Positions 10,861-23,065 of a DNA stretch of 64,000 nt are shown in pieces. Origin of the DNA: Thysanoteuthis rhombus (lineage: Eukaryota > Mollusca > Cephalopoda > Oegopsida > Thysanoteuthidae); NCBI GenBank assembly GCA_963457665.1, contig OY735227.1, positions 45,063,959-45,127,958 on the forward strand, given 5' to 3'. Under the pieces are notes generated by a model. The model was not told where the DNA came from and made no database searches. It saw only the letters and a list, made by a program, of their open reading frames with translations. Position numbers and translations under genes: made by a program. The first letter of the stretch is position 1. Each line of letters opens with the position of its first letter.

Positions 10861-12239
10861 TAGATATCGGCAGAAAAGCATAGATAAGTCGAATCCAAAT
10901 ATGATAGGTTTTGTAACGTAAGAAAATATGTGGGGGTGGGAGAGATAGGAAGTGAAACATATCCACACAGCAGCAGGTGTGTCTTTATGACCAAAAAGCA
11001 AGCACTATCAGCTGTTCCAATCTGAACCGATCAGAATAGTATCTGCTAATAACAGTTGAATTTCTCAAATAGCAACAGTGATTCTATCCCAACGTCAAGC
11101 TAGAAATAAATACCTTCCATTATCAACGTTTCCATTCAACCCTCACTCTTCCTAATCGTGTAATCAAAGGTCTGTGGGTATCGGAAAAAGAATGACATTT
11201 TCTTCCTACAGGAGGAGATCCCTGAATATGATTTTTTCAGCGGAAGCCCACAGACAGGCACTGTGCAGAGCAAAATGAAGATAGATATTTTAGAACTTAT
11301 CACTGTTAAGTAGAAAAAGGACAGCCGCATGGAAAAGCGAGTATGAAGTTTGGTGTGCATGTCATTATTCACTCAGTAGAGATATTGATTCTTTATCTAT
11401 TATGGATATAATTAGTTATAATTCAAGCCAATGAACAGGCATCTAGACTTGAGTGGGTCTTCCTGCTCTCCAACAGATATTAACTAGTTCATGTCTGAAT
11501 TTTGTTAGGCAGGTGTATTAATCATTGTGTATGATATGGTCAGACCATTTTCTTCATCTATATGTTCATTTGTTAACAATATTACAGCCATGTACCCTCC
11601 AGCCTTCGTTGGGGTGTTCACAGTTCTAGAAAGTAAAATCACTTCTCCTAGAGCATGCTCAATTAGACTGGACAGGTCACATCCATTTTTGTATATCCCG
11701 AATACACAACCCAGACATCTGGGATATTTTTTCAAAATTTGTTCAAATTATTACGACAGAATAGAAAATAAATAGCTCAAAGGGAGGCAACTTTACTCAG
11801 TTGTTCCCCTTGATATTGACATTCAAATCATACTATCTGAATTTAAAAGTAAAGATTCCAGAAATCTTGCACATGGTATTTAAATAAAGCAAATTTCTTT
11901 CCATAGTTTTGAATGGCATATATCTTCTGCAAGTTATGTTCTTGATTTGTAAAAGCTTGTTAAATCATCTTATAAAGATATGAGTATCTGCACATGATAT
12001 ATGCCCAATGAGCCATTTTTAAAAAGTTGACAAAATCAGATTCAAAGTTTGACTATCTTTTGCAATTGATATTTTCATTATTTTTAGAGCTACAAAGCTC
12101 AGTTTTTTGGGGTTTTTTTTAAATCTTGAACACTCTGCATCATGATTTTGATACATATTATAATGAATCTTATATGACTATCTCATGATATTGAAACATA
12201 ACGTATCATTTAATCACTTCACATTCTAATACAAAGTGA
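10861..12239. other. Non-coding DNA with an ambiguous open patch at 11505-11775
   Basis: No repeat family assigned. At 11505-11775 both strands are open for about 76-82 codons and local GC is higher than the surroundings. I recognise neither translation and see no clear splice sites, so I do not call a gene. Confidence 0.4.
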
Positions 12240-14280
12240 AAACAGAATTGGACAATATAAGCAAAGCTAACCAAGACAATCTATCCTCGTCCATTGCATA
12301 ATGAAGGTTTGATATAAAGAGCTTGTACCAACTAAAGGATCACTAGTTGGTGGTGTTGGGAAAATGTGGACAGGTTAGTATATATGGAATACATGTCATT
12401 GTTGATCATGAAGAGCTCTTCATCTCTTGAACCTTTGTAGATGTCTTGGAATGAAAAATACTCTTGCACGAGTTCACTTTGACTTTCAATGACATCCAAG
12501 TATGTGTCTGCTAAAATTCCTGATTTGTCCACATTATCTGCATTGTTAAAATGCTTTGAAACTAAATCACTAAATTTCAAAGCCACATTTTTTAAAAATT
12601 CAAATCTTTTACTTGTGCAATTTATAACAGAATCTAAAAACACTGAATAGGATTCAGGAAGGAATTTCTTTCAAGCATCAAATATTCCTTCACACTGCAA
12701 TTTCATCAGGTAATCTGTTTCTTTTACATTCTCTGTGCTGCTTGTATTCCAGATAAATATCACAATTACAAGCAAACTCACTTGCTTCATTCTCTCTCTT
12801 GTTGAATTGAGATTCATACTCTTTTTACATGTTTTCCAAAAAATAAAATGGCAGCTGTTATCAGATCTACGAAGTACTGACTGTTTCCAATATAACCTTT
12901 ACAAACTGTTTATAGTATAGTTTTTTTTTTATCTTACCATCCAGAATTATTTGTTGGGCAACTACTTGTGCTGGTGAATTCAGCAAGACTGCCTCTACTG
13001 CAGACTTTCAGGATGCCTACCTAATATCACTATGTTCTTATAGAGTCAGTGCAAGAGATCTGATATCACTGCATTGTTCTACTTAGTATAAGACCAGGTG
13101 AACAACCATAAAAATGGTAGACATACTTTCTAGAGTTGAAAAACAACAAGGTTTGAATGTTTCAGCTTACAGCATCAATTAGAGCTAAATTCAAATTATA
13201 AACACAGCAGGGAGTAAAGAGTGCATTTGGAGCAACTTCCTCGACCTTTGTCTGGAGCCTAAATATTACACCCGACATGATGGTTGCTTCATCATAAGAC
13301 TAACACATAATGCATAATTATTGACAGCTCAAAGTATTGCTGGAAGAAGAATACTGGAAAGAATCTTCAACTCTTGTCGCATGTAAATTGTTGAATTGTA
13401 TAAGTCCCACTCGATCACCATTCACTGTTACATATCACCAAGATAAAGAAAATTTATCAGTTCTACTGAGGTGAACAGTAAAGGCAACAATTATTGCAAA
13501 GTACTTTGCAACTGTTTCACTTATCATTTTTGGAACCTCCACTGATCATTTTGTATGTCAGGGTTGAGATACATTGCATTTAGATCACTCATTAATAAAT
13601 GTTACTTCTACAGTGAATCATTTTGGGGAAACACTTCAAGAAGTTAAAAAAATTGCCTCCGTTCATACTTGAGGAACCTAAACCTTGATAATTGCACTGA
13701 CAACAGAAAGACATTAAATTTCCCAAATAGAGTACCATCTTATTTCTCCTAATCTCTGTTCTGTTGTTGGGCAAACAAAATTTGGCAAGGAAAAGATCTT
13801 TTTCCTCTTTGATTATTCTCAACAAATTTTCCTTATTAATAATGACACAAAGATCACTATGAAGTTCTAAGTGTTTTTATTGCTTTGCTGTCAAAAGTGT
13901 ATGGAAGTTCTGATATAACTCCATCATAATAAAATGGACGGCAGGGGTGCAAAAACCATTCTTTTCTCTTACTTTTCTGTGTATTGGGTGAAGCTTCCTC
14001 TAAGCAGATTTTCTTCAGGTTTTTTTTTTTTGTTAACGAGCAAGACAATACAACCTATCTCTCTGGAATTCAGACTGACAACTAACTTTTCTATTGTTTC
14101 AAAGTTCCTGACAAATAAGCCAGTTCATTTTATTGGTCACTTTTTCAGTGACATAATTAAGTCACATTCTGAGATTTTCCAAGGCCTCCCAATTTCAGAC
14201 AATGATAGAATCATTTATCACAGATATGTTCTGGTCACAAAGCCCTTCTCTACTACTGAAAGGTTGCTAGAATAAAGTAA
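12240..14280 (-). pseudogene. Degenerate hAT-like transposase of the DUF4371/ZMYM type
   Basis: Reading the minus strand from about 14280 downward, broken frames follow the order of a DUF4371-type hAT protein. Near 13830-13600 there is ENLLRIIKEEKDLFLAKFC. Near 13300-13150 there is SYDEATIMSGVIFRLQTKV followed by ALFTPCCVYNLNLAL, matching the SYDGA..MSG..GVQ and A.Y.HC..H.LNLAL signature. At 12640-12560 there is FLDSVINCTSKRFEFLKNVA, matching the FLD.LI..L..RF segment. Near 12285 there is DEDRLSWLALL, like the ..EDRLN.LALL C-terminal dimerisation block. Stops and frame shifts occur throughout, so it is dead. It is probably a decayed autonomous element rather than a domesticated gene. Confidence 0.75.
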
Positions 14281-15039
14281 TAAGTCCAAAAAGTCCTTCC
14301 AAGGCTATGCAATAAAATGATAAAAAATACCAATAAAAAATAATGAGTTTTGATTTTTATCACACAACGGATCTAAGAAATTGAAAAAATAGTTGAAATG
14401 GCGGCACTTTTGGGGAAAGTGTCTGCTCCCCCTACCCCTGCCACTCGTTCTTATAATGAACCTTTTGAAGAAGCAAAAACTAATTTCCAGGCCAATAAAA
14501 TAATTGGATTTGAATTAAAAACAGTATGGAAATGAAAAAAAAATTAGAACTTCGTATTAAAAGAGATTCAATTGAAGAGAATTTTATAAATTCGATTTCC
14601 TATTAGTGCTTTCCAGAATGGGAATCTGTCATAATATCAGAACGCAAATGGGTCGGATAGAACGACATAAAGAAAGTATTTTATTCAAAAGAAATAAGAA
14701 ACCAGTCGTCAAATCATATAATTAATCCTCCCAAAATGTAAGTTTTTTCCCAACAATTTTATTATTGTTTGTTGAATTGTCTTTTAAAAAACATTCTGGT
14801 TCTACTATGCTGTGCGGGTGTGTGGATATTGTGGGGAGGCTCCAAAGAACTGCAGGAGCAAAGAATATCCAATTGTTACACATGAAATGTGTTGTTTTTT
14901 TTATAAAACCGAAAAGAATTTCAAAAGAGAAAGATTCACTAATATAATCATATTTCATTGTTGATTCAATGTAAAAAAAAAAAAAGTTTTTGAGTCCTCA
15001 ACAGCCAAATTCTCATTGATCTAGACTAATTTTCAAGAA
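14281..15039. other. AT-rich non-coding DNA, nothing recognised
   Basis: This probably includes the 5' flank of the hAT remnant. A C-rich word at 14425-14450 is the only notable feature. Confidence 0.4.
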
Positions 15040-15720
15040 AAATTTCAAATTACAACATCATGCTGCTCAAGCTGCTGATAATGTTAACAAAGTATCTGGA
15101 ATGAACACAACTACAGAGCAAACTGTTCAGCATTGGTTCAATGTGTCATCTAGAAATATGGTTTCCAATAATAGATCTCCCCAGAGACCTAAACCTAGTC
15201 TTAATGATGAAAAATTATAAAGATCAGTGGCCAACAACTAAGGAAGAATAGTTCAAATGCTTTCTTGAGGCTCTAGGACTTCAACAGTGATATGGGATGA
15301 AAGGAAAAGTCCAAAGTCAGAAAGATAGGTCTCATACGACCTGAATGAAATGCTCTATGACAATGCAAGACCCAATACCTTTCAGCTGATTGCGTCTAAG
15401 CTCAGAGATTTGGAACATGGGGCCTAGCAGCATCCTATATATTCACTTGACATTTCACCTACAGATAATCAGCTATTCAAGCACGTCGTAATGTATATCT
15501 TTAATAAAAAGTTCAATAATAAAGGAGCCATAATTGATGTTTTTGCTGAATTCGTGACCACAAAAACTGGAAAATTTTATAGAGAGGGCATATTACTATA
15601 AGAGAATTATTGGAAAAAGATGATGGCTTCAAATATCCTGGTGGACACTGAATGAGAGATCTCTGACCAATTATCTATTATTGGTGACCTTTAGACCCAT
15701 CTTAAGAATTGTTGAACATT
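15040..15720 (+). pseudogene. Mariner transposase remnant (N-terminal and C-terminal parts)
   Basis: The 5' part reads AAQAADNVNKVSGMNTTTEQ then TVQHWF, matching the mariner helix-turn-helix block A..A..I....G....SE.TVQRWF. The 3' part reads LYDNARPNTFQLIASKLRDL, then HPIYSLDISPTDNQLFKHV, then IFNKKFNN and FYREGI, matching HDNARPH, HPPYSPDLAPSDYHLF and the FY..GI..L..RW..C-terminus. Several stops interrupt it, and the central catalytic region is degraded. The Asn at the usual Tyr of the DYHLF motif reflects decay. Confidence 0.8.
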
Positions 15721-15779
15721 AACTATCAATTATATCAATAAGATAATAATATCTTCAAGATTTCCTTCCCAACATAAGG

Positions 15780-15900
15780 AGCAAATGCTTAAAAGTTCAA
15801 ATATGTACGGCCTGAATGCATGGTACATATATACTTATATAGCCAGCTAGACCAACTTGAAAACTGAAAAAAAATTTAGGTTGATAGTTTTTAATACTGA
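15780..15900 (+). repeat. R1 3'-end fragment
   Basis: It holds GCATGGTACATATATAC, TATAGCCAGCTAGACCAACT, TGAAAACTGAA and AGGTTGATAGTTTTTAATA, which is the R1 3' end as seen at 20040-20145 and 54115-54205. Confidence 0.6.
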
Positions 15901-16189
15901 TTTACAGTGTATGAAGCAACCCAGATTTTGATATTTATCCACGTCTAGACTGAATGGGGAAAAATGTTGGTTTGATGAATAAATCAAGACCCATAGCATC
16001 ATCAATATTCATTGATCTTTGGAAGAACCTTTCATCTTTTTGCTTTCATGAGTTGAACACCAGAGAGATCTTCAAACACACATAATGAAACACATTCAAT
16101 ATGCACATTTCTACGTCAGTAGTATTTAATGAAGAAACATAGTTAGAAACCGTCAACTGAAACTGCCATCAACATAGTCAACATGAATT

Positions 16190-16605
16190 TCTACAGTTTC
16201 CAAGTGATTCTGCCTGTTTGGCTATCTATCTATCTATCTATCTGTCTGTCTGTCCGTCACTCATACAGGCGAAACCATTGGCACAAGAAAGCTGAAAATT
16301 TGAACATTAACTTGATATTATGTCTAGAAAAAAACATTATTTTGATTTTTGAAAATTGCCCCAAAATAGGTTGGACTTTTTGTTTGTTTTTTGTTTGGGG
16401 GGGGGAGCATTTACAATCTGATGCTACACTGGCCCCTTAGTTTGTGTATAGAGGCGTTTACGCTTACTTTTTGAAAATTCACACTTTTTAGTGATCTGAA
16501 AAAAGTCGAGAAGAAATATTTTCCATTTTTTTTTAATTCATCACCCTCGACACAGTATGATGCCAAAAGACATTGGTCATGTGATGGTTTCTATTGAGTG
16601 GCTAA
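16190..16605 (-). repeat. R1, copy 2 (near full length), with expanded (ATCT)n/(GTCT)n
   Basis: On the plus strand the landmarks appear in reverse R1 order: the GCTGAAAATTTGAACATTAA region, TTATGTCTAGAAAAAAAC, a G-run where R1 has CCCCCC, CCCTTAGTTTGTGT, TTCACACTTTTTAGTGATC, ATGCCAAAAGACATTGGTCA and GGTTTCTATTGAGTGGCTAA. At 16220-16258 the CCAG/CTGG box of R1 has expanded into (ATCT)n then (GTCT)n. Confidence 0.7.
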
Positions 16606-16650
16606 TCTTGTCTATCTGTTTTAGATCTATTTGTGTATCTCTATCAGTCT

Positions 16651-17143
16651 ATTCAGACTGGGTTGGCAAGCTTTCAGTAGAGCAAGATCACATTTCAAAA
16701 ACAAGAAAATCCCACTAGTCCTAAAAAGAAGGGGATACAACCATTGCATCCTCCTGATAGTCACCTATGGAGCTGAAACATGGAAACTAACCAAAAGATT
16801 GACCCTCAAACTGAAAACCACACAAAATGCACCAAATACAATCATGCTCAACCCCACATAGAGAGATCATGAGATAGCACATTACATTAAAGAAAAGACG
16901 GGAGTCCAAGATATAGAATCCATAAGAAAACTCAAATGGCAATGGGTTGAACATGTTGCAAGAATGTCAGGCAACTTCTGGACATTAAGACTCACCACAT
17001 GGGTCCCCAGAGATAATATGCAAAATTGCGTCCTACAGAGAGTAACGGTTTCACAATGACCATAATAGAGATGTCTGACAAATCTTGCGGGAGGTGTATG
17101 TCCAATGAAGGACACTAAATGGCTAATGATGATGATACCTCCT
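16651..17143 (+). pseudogene. RTE LINE 3' end, copy A (reverse transcriptase C-terminus)
   Basis: Translated words include KNKKIPLVLKRRGYNHC, LLIVTYGAETWKLTKRLTLK, LKTTQNAPNTIMLN, IREKTGVQDI-like, and KLKWQW.EHVARMSGN, the known C-terminal tail of RTE-type pol (VLTYGAETW, R.MLGI..RDK, WAGHVARM). It ends in GGACACTAAATGGCTAATGATGATGATA, a GAT tail. It is 5' truncated and has stops. Confidence 0.8.
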
Positions 17144-18479
17144 TTTACTAATGCACGTGTTACATATCTTCAAACAAAATTATAACCTAACAGAAATTAT
17201 ATAAAATCTTTTGACACAGTAAAAAAACTTTTCATAAATGAATAGCACAGTTACAAGTTCATAAGTGTCTGTCGATGGAGGATGCATTGTTTTCCATGAA
17301 TAATTATACCTTGCTCTACAAACTATCATTAGAAATGAATCTTAGTTGATGAAGGTGAGCTATACCTGCATATACTTTTGGTACTCAATCTTCATATTGT
17401 TGAAAATAAGGAAGAAAGGAGTTTTCAGTGGGCAGAAATTAATATAAGACAAAATACGCAACCTCATAAAGCAAGGGATATTTAGATTCCTGATGGTCGG
17501 AATAAAACAGTCTGTTTATTCAACAAAATAAGTTTGTTTTTTTTTTTTGCAAACCATCAATTGTTAGAATGTTGATTCCTACTAGTATCCAACTGAAGTA
17601 ATATTCATTTCAGATTAATGCCAAAGTTAAGTAAAAACTCTCTATTTATCTACATGTATGTTTTTCTTTCTTTACTAAAATTTGAAGGTATCAGCATCAT
17701 TAATATAGTGGCTAACAAACTCCAAGTCCCTTCATGTTTATTGAATTGAATAGATACACCTAAAGACTGTATAACCAGAGCTGGGTTACTCTTAAGCTAC
17801 TACTATTCAAATTGTCTGTTACAAATCAACTAATCCTGTATATTGACTAAAATGCCAGGACTCTTACTGAGTCAAATATTGAAGGAAATGAAGGAGAGGT
17901 ATAAATAGTCCACAATCACCTACCTATAGATTTAGACATCAATGGCTACAGATCTATCCCTTTATGAGTATCTGCAAACATTAAACCAACCAGTAAATGA
18001 AATAAATGAATAGCTGTAGACATACAACTCAACATAGGGAGAGGAGGGTGTCGCCTTTAAGATAAAAACCACCGCATGATGAAAGGTTAATGCTCTGACC
18101 TGCCATAACACTCTGGGAAAAAACCTTTCCAGAATTGTAAATGGCTCTTATATGTTTGAGTCATTTTCGAATCATACTCAGATTCTCATTACTAAAACTC
18201 TGGGAATATCAGTTGGAAACCACATCTGACGGAAAAAATTCAGATAGACGTTAAAATGCTTAAATCTTCCGAAACAAATTTTAATAATGTAACTTTTCAA
18301 TATACTAAACCCTAAGATGCATTCAAACAAAAATTTCAATTTGACTTTTACAAATACTACCAGCAAGGGTAAAAAAGTCAGGTTAGGGGTCAATCCTTGC
18401 AACTGGAACCATGTAATCCTAGAGCAATCCGCCATATGATCTTGGGAATGGTGATGGGCACCAATAAGTAGTATAGACT
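17144..18479. other. Non-coding DNA, nothing recognised
   Basis: A minus-strand open frame at 18178-18435 is hydrophobic and unassigned. I see no repeat match. Confidence 0.4.
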
Positions 18480-19090
18480 ACCCAGAATCCCCCCTACAAC
18501 ACATCATGGGCCAGCATGGCAAGGTATGGTCAAACACTCCCAATGGTTTGCAAGATCAAAAATATACCAGCTGCTCTTGCTGAAGAGAGTAGACCAACAC
18601 ATCTATCTTAGACAACGAATCTCCATGACATCCTCAAAAGAAGAGCTTTTGGTAACTTTCAAGAACACAAAATCCCATTAATCCTAAAAAGAAGGATATA
18701 CACCCATCCTCCCAAATAGTCATCCATGAAGCTGAGACACGGAAGCTAACCTTAACATTGACCCTCAAACAGAGAACCATGTAACATACACATGAGAAAA
18801 TCAGGCTCAACCTCATATGGAGAGATCATAAGACAGCACAGTATATTCGAGAAAAGACAGAAGTCCGAGATATCATAGAAACCATAAGGAAACTTGAATG
18901 ACAAAAGGTTGGACATGTTGCAAGAATGACAGACAACTGATGGACATCACTACTCACAGTATTGATACCCAGAAATCATATGTGAAATTGTGACTGACAG
19001 AAAGTAAGATGGTATAACGAGCTAGATAAATTCAGAAAGTCCATGTCCAACAACAAACGCTAAAAGGCTGATGATGATGACGATGATACA
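18480..19090 (+). pseudogene. RTE LINE 3' end, copy B
   Basis: It is closely related to 16651-17143 and extends further 5', with a frame reading IYLRQRISMTSSKEE, like the YLGQ.IS..S..EE..RRI region before the shared C-terminal tail. Shared nucleotide words include GAGAGATCATAAGACAGCAC, GACATGTTGCAAGAATGACA and a terminal GATGATGATGACGATGATA. Many stops are present. Confidence 0.8.
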
Positions 19091-19170
19091 TAATGTAAAT
19101 GCATTACCAATGATTTTACTATAGAAATGCATCACTAATGATTTTACTACAGAAATGCATTAACATTTTT
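19091..19170. repeat. Short tandem repeat, about 30 bp x 2.5
   Basis: GAAATGCATCACTAATG then ATTTTACTACA recurs with few changes, just after the RTE GAT tail. Confidence 0.6.
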
Positions 19171-20029
19171 CAAAGGAATCATCAGTGGAGAGCAATTGAA
19201 GCATTACAAATGAAATAAGTCTATTACATGTATGATGTCATCTTTATAAACGAACAACTTGATTTACTTTCAGTTAAATGCCTTGAAAATAATGTTAATA
19301 ATTACTGGAACTGAGATAGATATAAACAGACAGAAAAATATGGATAGATATGAATATAGAAATACATACAAATTAGTGACAAATCATTTTTTTTTAAAAG
19401 TCACTCATAATAAGAAGACATAAATAAATTCATTTTAGCTAAACAAAATTAAATCATTACAAAATGAAGCCAATTCCTTTTTAGCACATCATGAACACTT
19501 TTTTCTTTAATTGCAGTCTATTACTGATACCACAAATGTCTGGGTCATTGTGAAAAAAAATATGTAAAAAAACATGAAAACAAAAAGTTAATGAAATTTG
19601 TAACTACTCAATTAACTCCCTAATTCTATTTGCAATCTATTGGCCAAAATGAAAAACAGAGAAACAAACATAAATTATCTCTCAACCACAGATTTTGTTC
19701 TAACTTTTAATTCGATTAGTAGGCCACACTGAATCAAAAATTATATCATTTTTTTTAATAAAATAAATCTAATTTTCCAATTGAATTAAGTACGCGTCCG
19801 TTCTGACACACGCAAAACAATTTGAAAATTCTCATAAGAAAATTGAACCCAATTTATCATCATAACTGTCATTTAGAGGTTATCTGGAGGAAACAAAAGA
19901 CAGATATTCCTTCAATCAGAAGACAGAGATACCCCTTATTAGAGATCGGATTTCAGCTTCAGCCGATATAAGTAGACGGGTTATCGAATCATCTGTGTTT
20001 GTCTGAAGAAGTGTGATTGGCATCCAGCT
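19171..20029. other. AT-rich non-coding DNA, nothing recognised
   Basis: No supported feature. Confidence 0.4.
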
Positions 20030-20145
20030 CTAGCCCTCTAGCTCCAACGGTGTGGCCTGTATGCATAATATACAGCCAGCCAGACAGACCTTCTTGAAAA
20101 TTGAAGAAACCTATGTAGACAGTTAATGGTTTCTAATATGGAGAT
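20030..20145 (+). repeat. R1 3'-end fragment
   Basis: It contains GCCCTCTAGCTCCAACGGTG, GCCTGTATGCATAATATACA, AGCCAGCCAGACAGACC, GAAGAAACCTATGTAGACAG and TTAATGGTTTCTAATATG. It gives the cleanest R1 3' end in the window. Confidence 0.65.
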
Positions 20146-20164
20146 GCAAACTTTCCACATAAGT

Positions 20165-20290
20165 ATTTACTTATCCTAGTTTGGCACAAGGCCACAAATC
20201 TTGGTCATCCAGTGAGGATCAAACTCACTATAGAAGTAATGGCCGGCAGAACTAACTTACTCCATACCAAAACAATCAATATAAATATCA
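20165..20290 (-). repeat. S3 SINE (tRNA-like head plus tail)
   Basis: On the minus strand it reads TTAGTTCTGCCGGCC, then AGTGAGTTTGATCCTCACTG (A-box-like and B-box-like), then GATGACC..TTGTGGCCTTG, TGCCAAACTAGG. The tail matches 35320-35450 and 6880-7040. Confidence 0.55.
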
Positions 20291-20294
20291 ATTA

Positions 20295-20660
20295 ACATTT
20301 TTTTTTACTTGTAATTTGACTATTGTTAAATAAATATCCATACCACACAAAAATGAATCACTATAGCCTGCTCATGTACCAGAAGTAATCATCTAAAAGA
20401 AAAAAAGAAAGATCTTTGATCTGGAAAATTATCTAAAAAAAAAAAAAAATACCATCACAAGATTTGGGCATTGTTAATTCAAAATGACTAGAGAGACCAA
20501 AAGAAACTCTTTTAAGAAAAAAAAAAAACGTTTTTAGATGGGGCCTAGTGGTGTTAAAATGCAAAATTTCAAGGTGGTAGCCCGAAAAATGTGACCAGGA
20601 GCACACACACATAGATAGACACTTGTCTGGTCTGTTAGTCTACTGGAATTTGATTCATTT
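20295..20660 (+). repeat. Dispersed repeat R2, copy 4 (near full length)
   Basis: All the R2 landmarks listed for 9115-9520 occur in the same order. GGGGCCTAGTGGTG and GGTGGTAGCCCGAAAAATGT are well kept. The internal poly-A runs differ in length between copies. Confidence 0.7.
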
Positions 20661-20734
20661 CTCTATATTTGTCTATGACCAGGAGAGCCAACCTATACAT
20701 CTATTTTGGTTGGAAGAAAAAAAAAAAGAAAGAC

Positions 20735-21055
20735 TAGTCTGGTTAGTCAATCAATAGAAAAAGAGGCGATCAATGTAAGTAGATTCACTCGCATTTTGTT
20801 GGGCAGAAATCACTAAAATTTTCCAAAGATAAATGTGAATGCTAGTAGACACAAATTAAAAGATCAATTCAGCAAAAACACACATTGCAAATTGCCCCCT
20901 CAAACTATTTAGGAGATAGAATTTTAAAAAAAAACATTTTATCTAGATATGATAGAGAGTTGATATTAAGAATACCAGCTCTCTGGCTCCATTGGTGCAG
21001 CCTGTACACCTGATAACCAGCCAGCCAGCCAGCCAGCCAGCCAAATTCTCATTCA
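20735..21055 (+). repeat. R1, copy 3
   Basis: It runs from GACTAGTCTGGTTAGTCAAT through GAGGCGATCAAT, TTGTTGGGCAGAAATCACTA, CACAAATTAAAAGATCAATT, ATTGCCCCCTCAAACTATTT to CTCCATTGGTGCAGCCTGTA. The R1 CCAG box is expanded to about six CCAG units at 21018-21042. Confidence 0.75.
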
Positions 21056-21437
21056 AATTCCTGCTGTGGATTGTATCTTTGTTCCCTCAATTCCAATTTT
21101 CCAATCGTTCCTCTGAACAATCGCACGATATCGTGTCATGGCATGAAAGCAGCTTTGATTTGATTTCTTTCTTTTTTATTTCTCTAAAGATAGACTAATT
21201 TTCCAGAAACTATACATAATCGAAAGTTGGAAGAGACAATTTGTTTGAATAAAACCAATTTAGCCATAGATACATATTTATACTTTCAGTGTACATAATA
21301 CCCCCATTGTAATGGTCTACAATGCCATTGATTCAATTCAAATGAATAAAATCACATTCCATCAGACAATTTTTTTACATTATGATGTAGATAATTCCAC
21401 ATACAATAACAAAATGTGACATATATCCCTCTATATA
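21056..21437. other. Non-coding DNA, nothing recognised
   Basis: No supported feature. Confidence 0.4.
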
Positions 21438-21880
21438 TTGGTATGGCCTCCATTCTGCCTCTACAGACAATGGAACGTCCCCTTCAGGGCGCAGGCCTGG
21501 GCAAAGCATATGGAGATCTTGGGATACCAGGTTATTGGAATCCCCCTTTTGGCCTTGCTGAAAGATGCAGAGCCTGATACAACTGGCATCAGCTTGGTTG
21601 CAGGAGCTGCCACAACGATGTCAAACTGGGCGTCAAACCCTCTTTTAGGGGACACCACTCCCTGGTTTCAAATCAGAATTGTCTTTCTCCTCAATCAGTT
21701 GCCTTCCTAAGACTAGAAAAACCAATCTGCCCTGCTATTCTACATCTGGGGTGAGAAGAGATGGTTTCATGCCGCTCTCAAGGGCATTAATATGAAGTGA
21801 ACATAGACAGCCCTGAGCGGAGTTTGAACTTAGGCCACCAAGTTCCAAGTACACCAGTCGCACATCCCCCATAACTATAT
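21438..21880 (-). repeat. GC-richer SINE-like repeat with a tRNA-like end
   Basis: This block is clearly GC-richer than its flanks. On the minus strand it begins near 21880 with GGGGGATGTGCGACTGGTGT and TGGCCTAAGTTCAAACTCCG, which resemble tRNA A and B boxes, followed by about 350 bp of unmatched body. Both strands have short open frames (21438-21710 plus, 21461-21658 minus), but neither resembles a protein I know. A tRNA-derived SINE with a long body is the best reading. Confidence 0.45.
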
Positions 21881-22684
21881 TACATAGGAAACTATATTTG
21901 AAGGGCTCCATGACAAAACACATTATATCCTAATTTCTTGAAATGAAGAAAAAAGGAAAATATTCATCCTGTATAATGCATTCTTCAATGAAACACAATT
22001 TTTTTCTCCGTCTGTAGAAATGCATAAATATGTTTTGCATGAAAAGTATAGCAAATATCAATATATCGCACTCTGGAGAGATGATTCATTTTTTTTCAAA
22101 TTAAGAATATAATGCGATTTGCCATGGAAACCTTCATTTGTAAACTTTAATTAAGAAGGAGGTTGAATACTTATTTGTTTTGGAATACAGATACTGTACA
22201 TTCAAGTTTGTAAGATGGTCATTTAATTGGAAAATAAACCTATGCAAATATTACACTGCATCCAATTTGCTGTTATTATGCCTAAGCGGCCATCTATTGA
22301 AACTTGATTTCCATAAAAAGGATTATTTATAAGTATGAAAATCATCAAACAACACCTTTTTAGCTTTAATTGAGAAAAGATAAACTTCAATATAAAGTAG
22401 TAATTTCCAAGTAAAACTCAGTGCTTCTTAAAGTGGGCATATCATACAAAGCATACTGGGGCATCGTGAAGGCTGCTGGGTAATATTTAATACCATGATT
22501 GTATATGAAAACAAACATTCATGTACAAACATATTTTGCTCCAACCTTGGCACAAAATCTCCAAATGACAAATAATAGATGACTAGTTTTAGTTTCTGTC
22601 TTAATGATTATATTGTTTGTTAGTTTATGTTTGTAAACCAATGCTGAATCTCTTTACACTTATATCATAATCATCAGTTATTAA
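21881..22684. other. Non-coding DNA with a short dispersed repeat
   Basis: The segment AACCTATGCAAATATTACAC..CATCCAATTTGCTGTTATTA at 22238-22290 recurs diverged at 24760-24810 (AACCTATGCAAATATAACAC, TAATGTGCTGTTATTA). No coding signal was found. Confidence 0.5.
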
Positions 22685-23065
22685 TCGTCCATCATAGGAT
22701 ATACACCTTCCTCACGATTTGCCACACTTCTCTATGATGGGCGTCATGGAGCCAATATTTATTGAACCTGTTCAGTTTGTGTATCTCATATTCATCCAGC
22801 CTCGTTTCCCCAGAGATCGAATGGGGATCTGTGTCGTGAGTTGTGATGTCCATCAGTTGTCTGCTATTCTTGCAACATGGCCAGCCCATTTTCATTAGAG
22901 CTTCCTAATGGTCTCTTTGATGTCTCAGACTCCTGTTTTCCCCCATTATACTGTATTGTCTTGTGATCTCTCCATAAGATGTTGAGCATGATTCTCTCAT
23001 GTGCATGTTGCATGATTCTTAGTTTGCAGGTCAGTCCTTTGTTAGGTTCCATGTTTCAGCTCTTG
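22685..23065 (-). pseudogene. RTE LINE 3' end, copy C
   Basis: The minus strand encodes LTCKLRIMQHAHERIMLNIL then WRDHKTIQYNGGK in one frame and MKMGWPCCKN then RFNKYWLHDAHHREVWQIVR in others. These match the C-terminal RTE tail in 16651-17143. It ends near a CATCATAATCATC tract at the expected 3' side. Frame shifts are present. Confidence 0.8.

Noticed and set aside
11505-11775. Frames open on both strands with above-average GC
   Set aside because: Neither translation is recognisable and no splice signals or repeat copies support it. Left as an ambiguous patch.
13934-14275. 113-codon plus-strand frame
   Set aside because: It is antisense to the decayed hAT transposase and resembles no protein.
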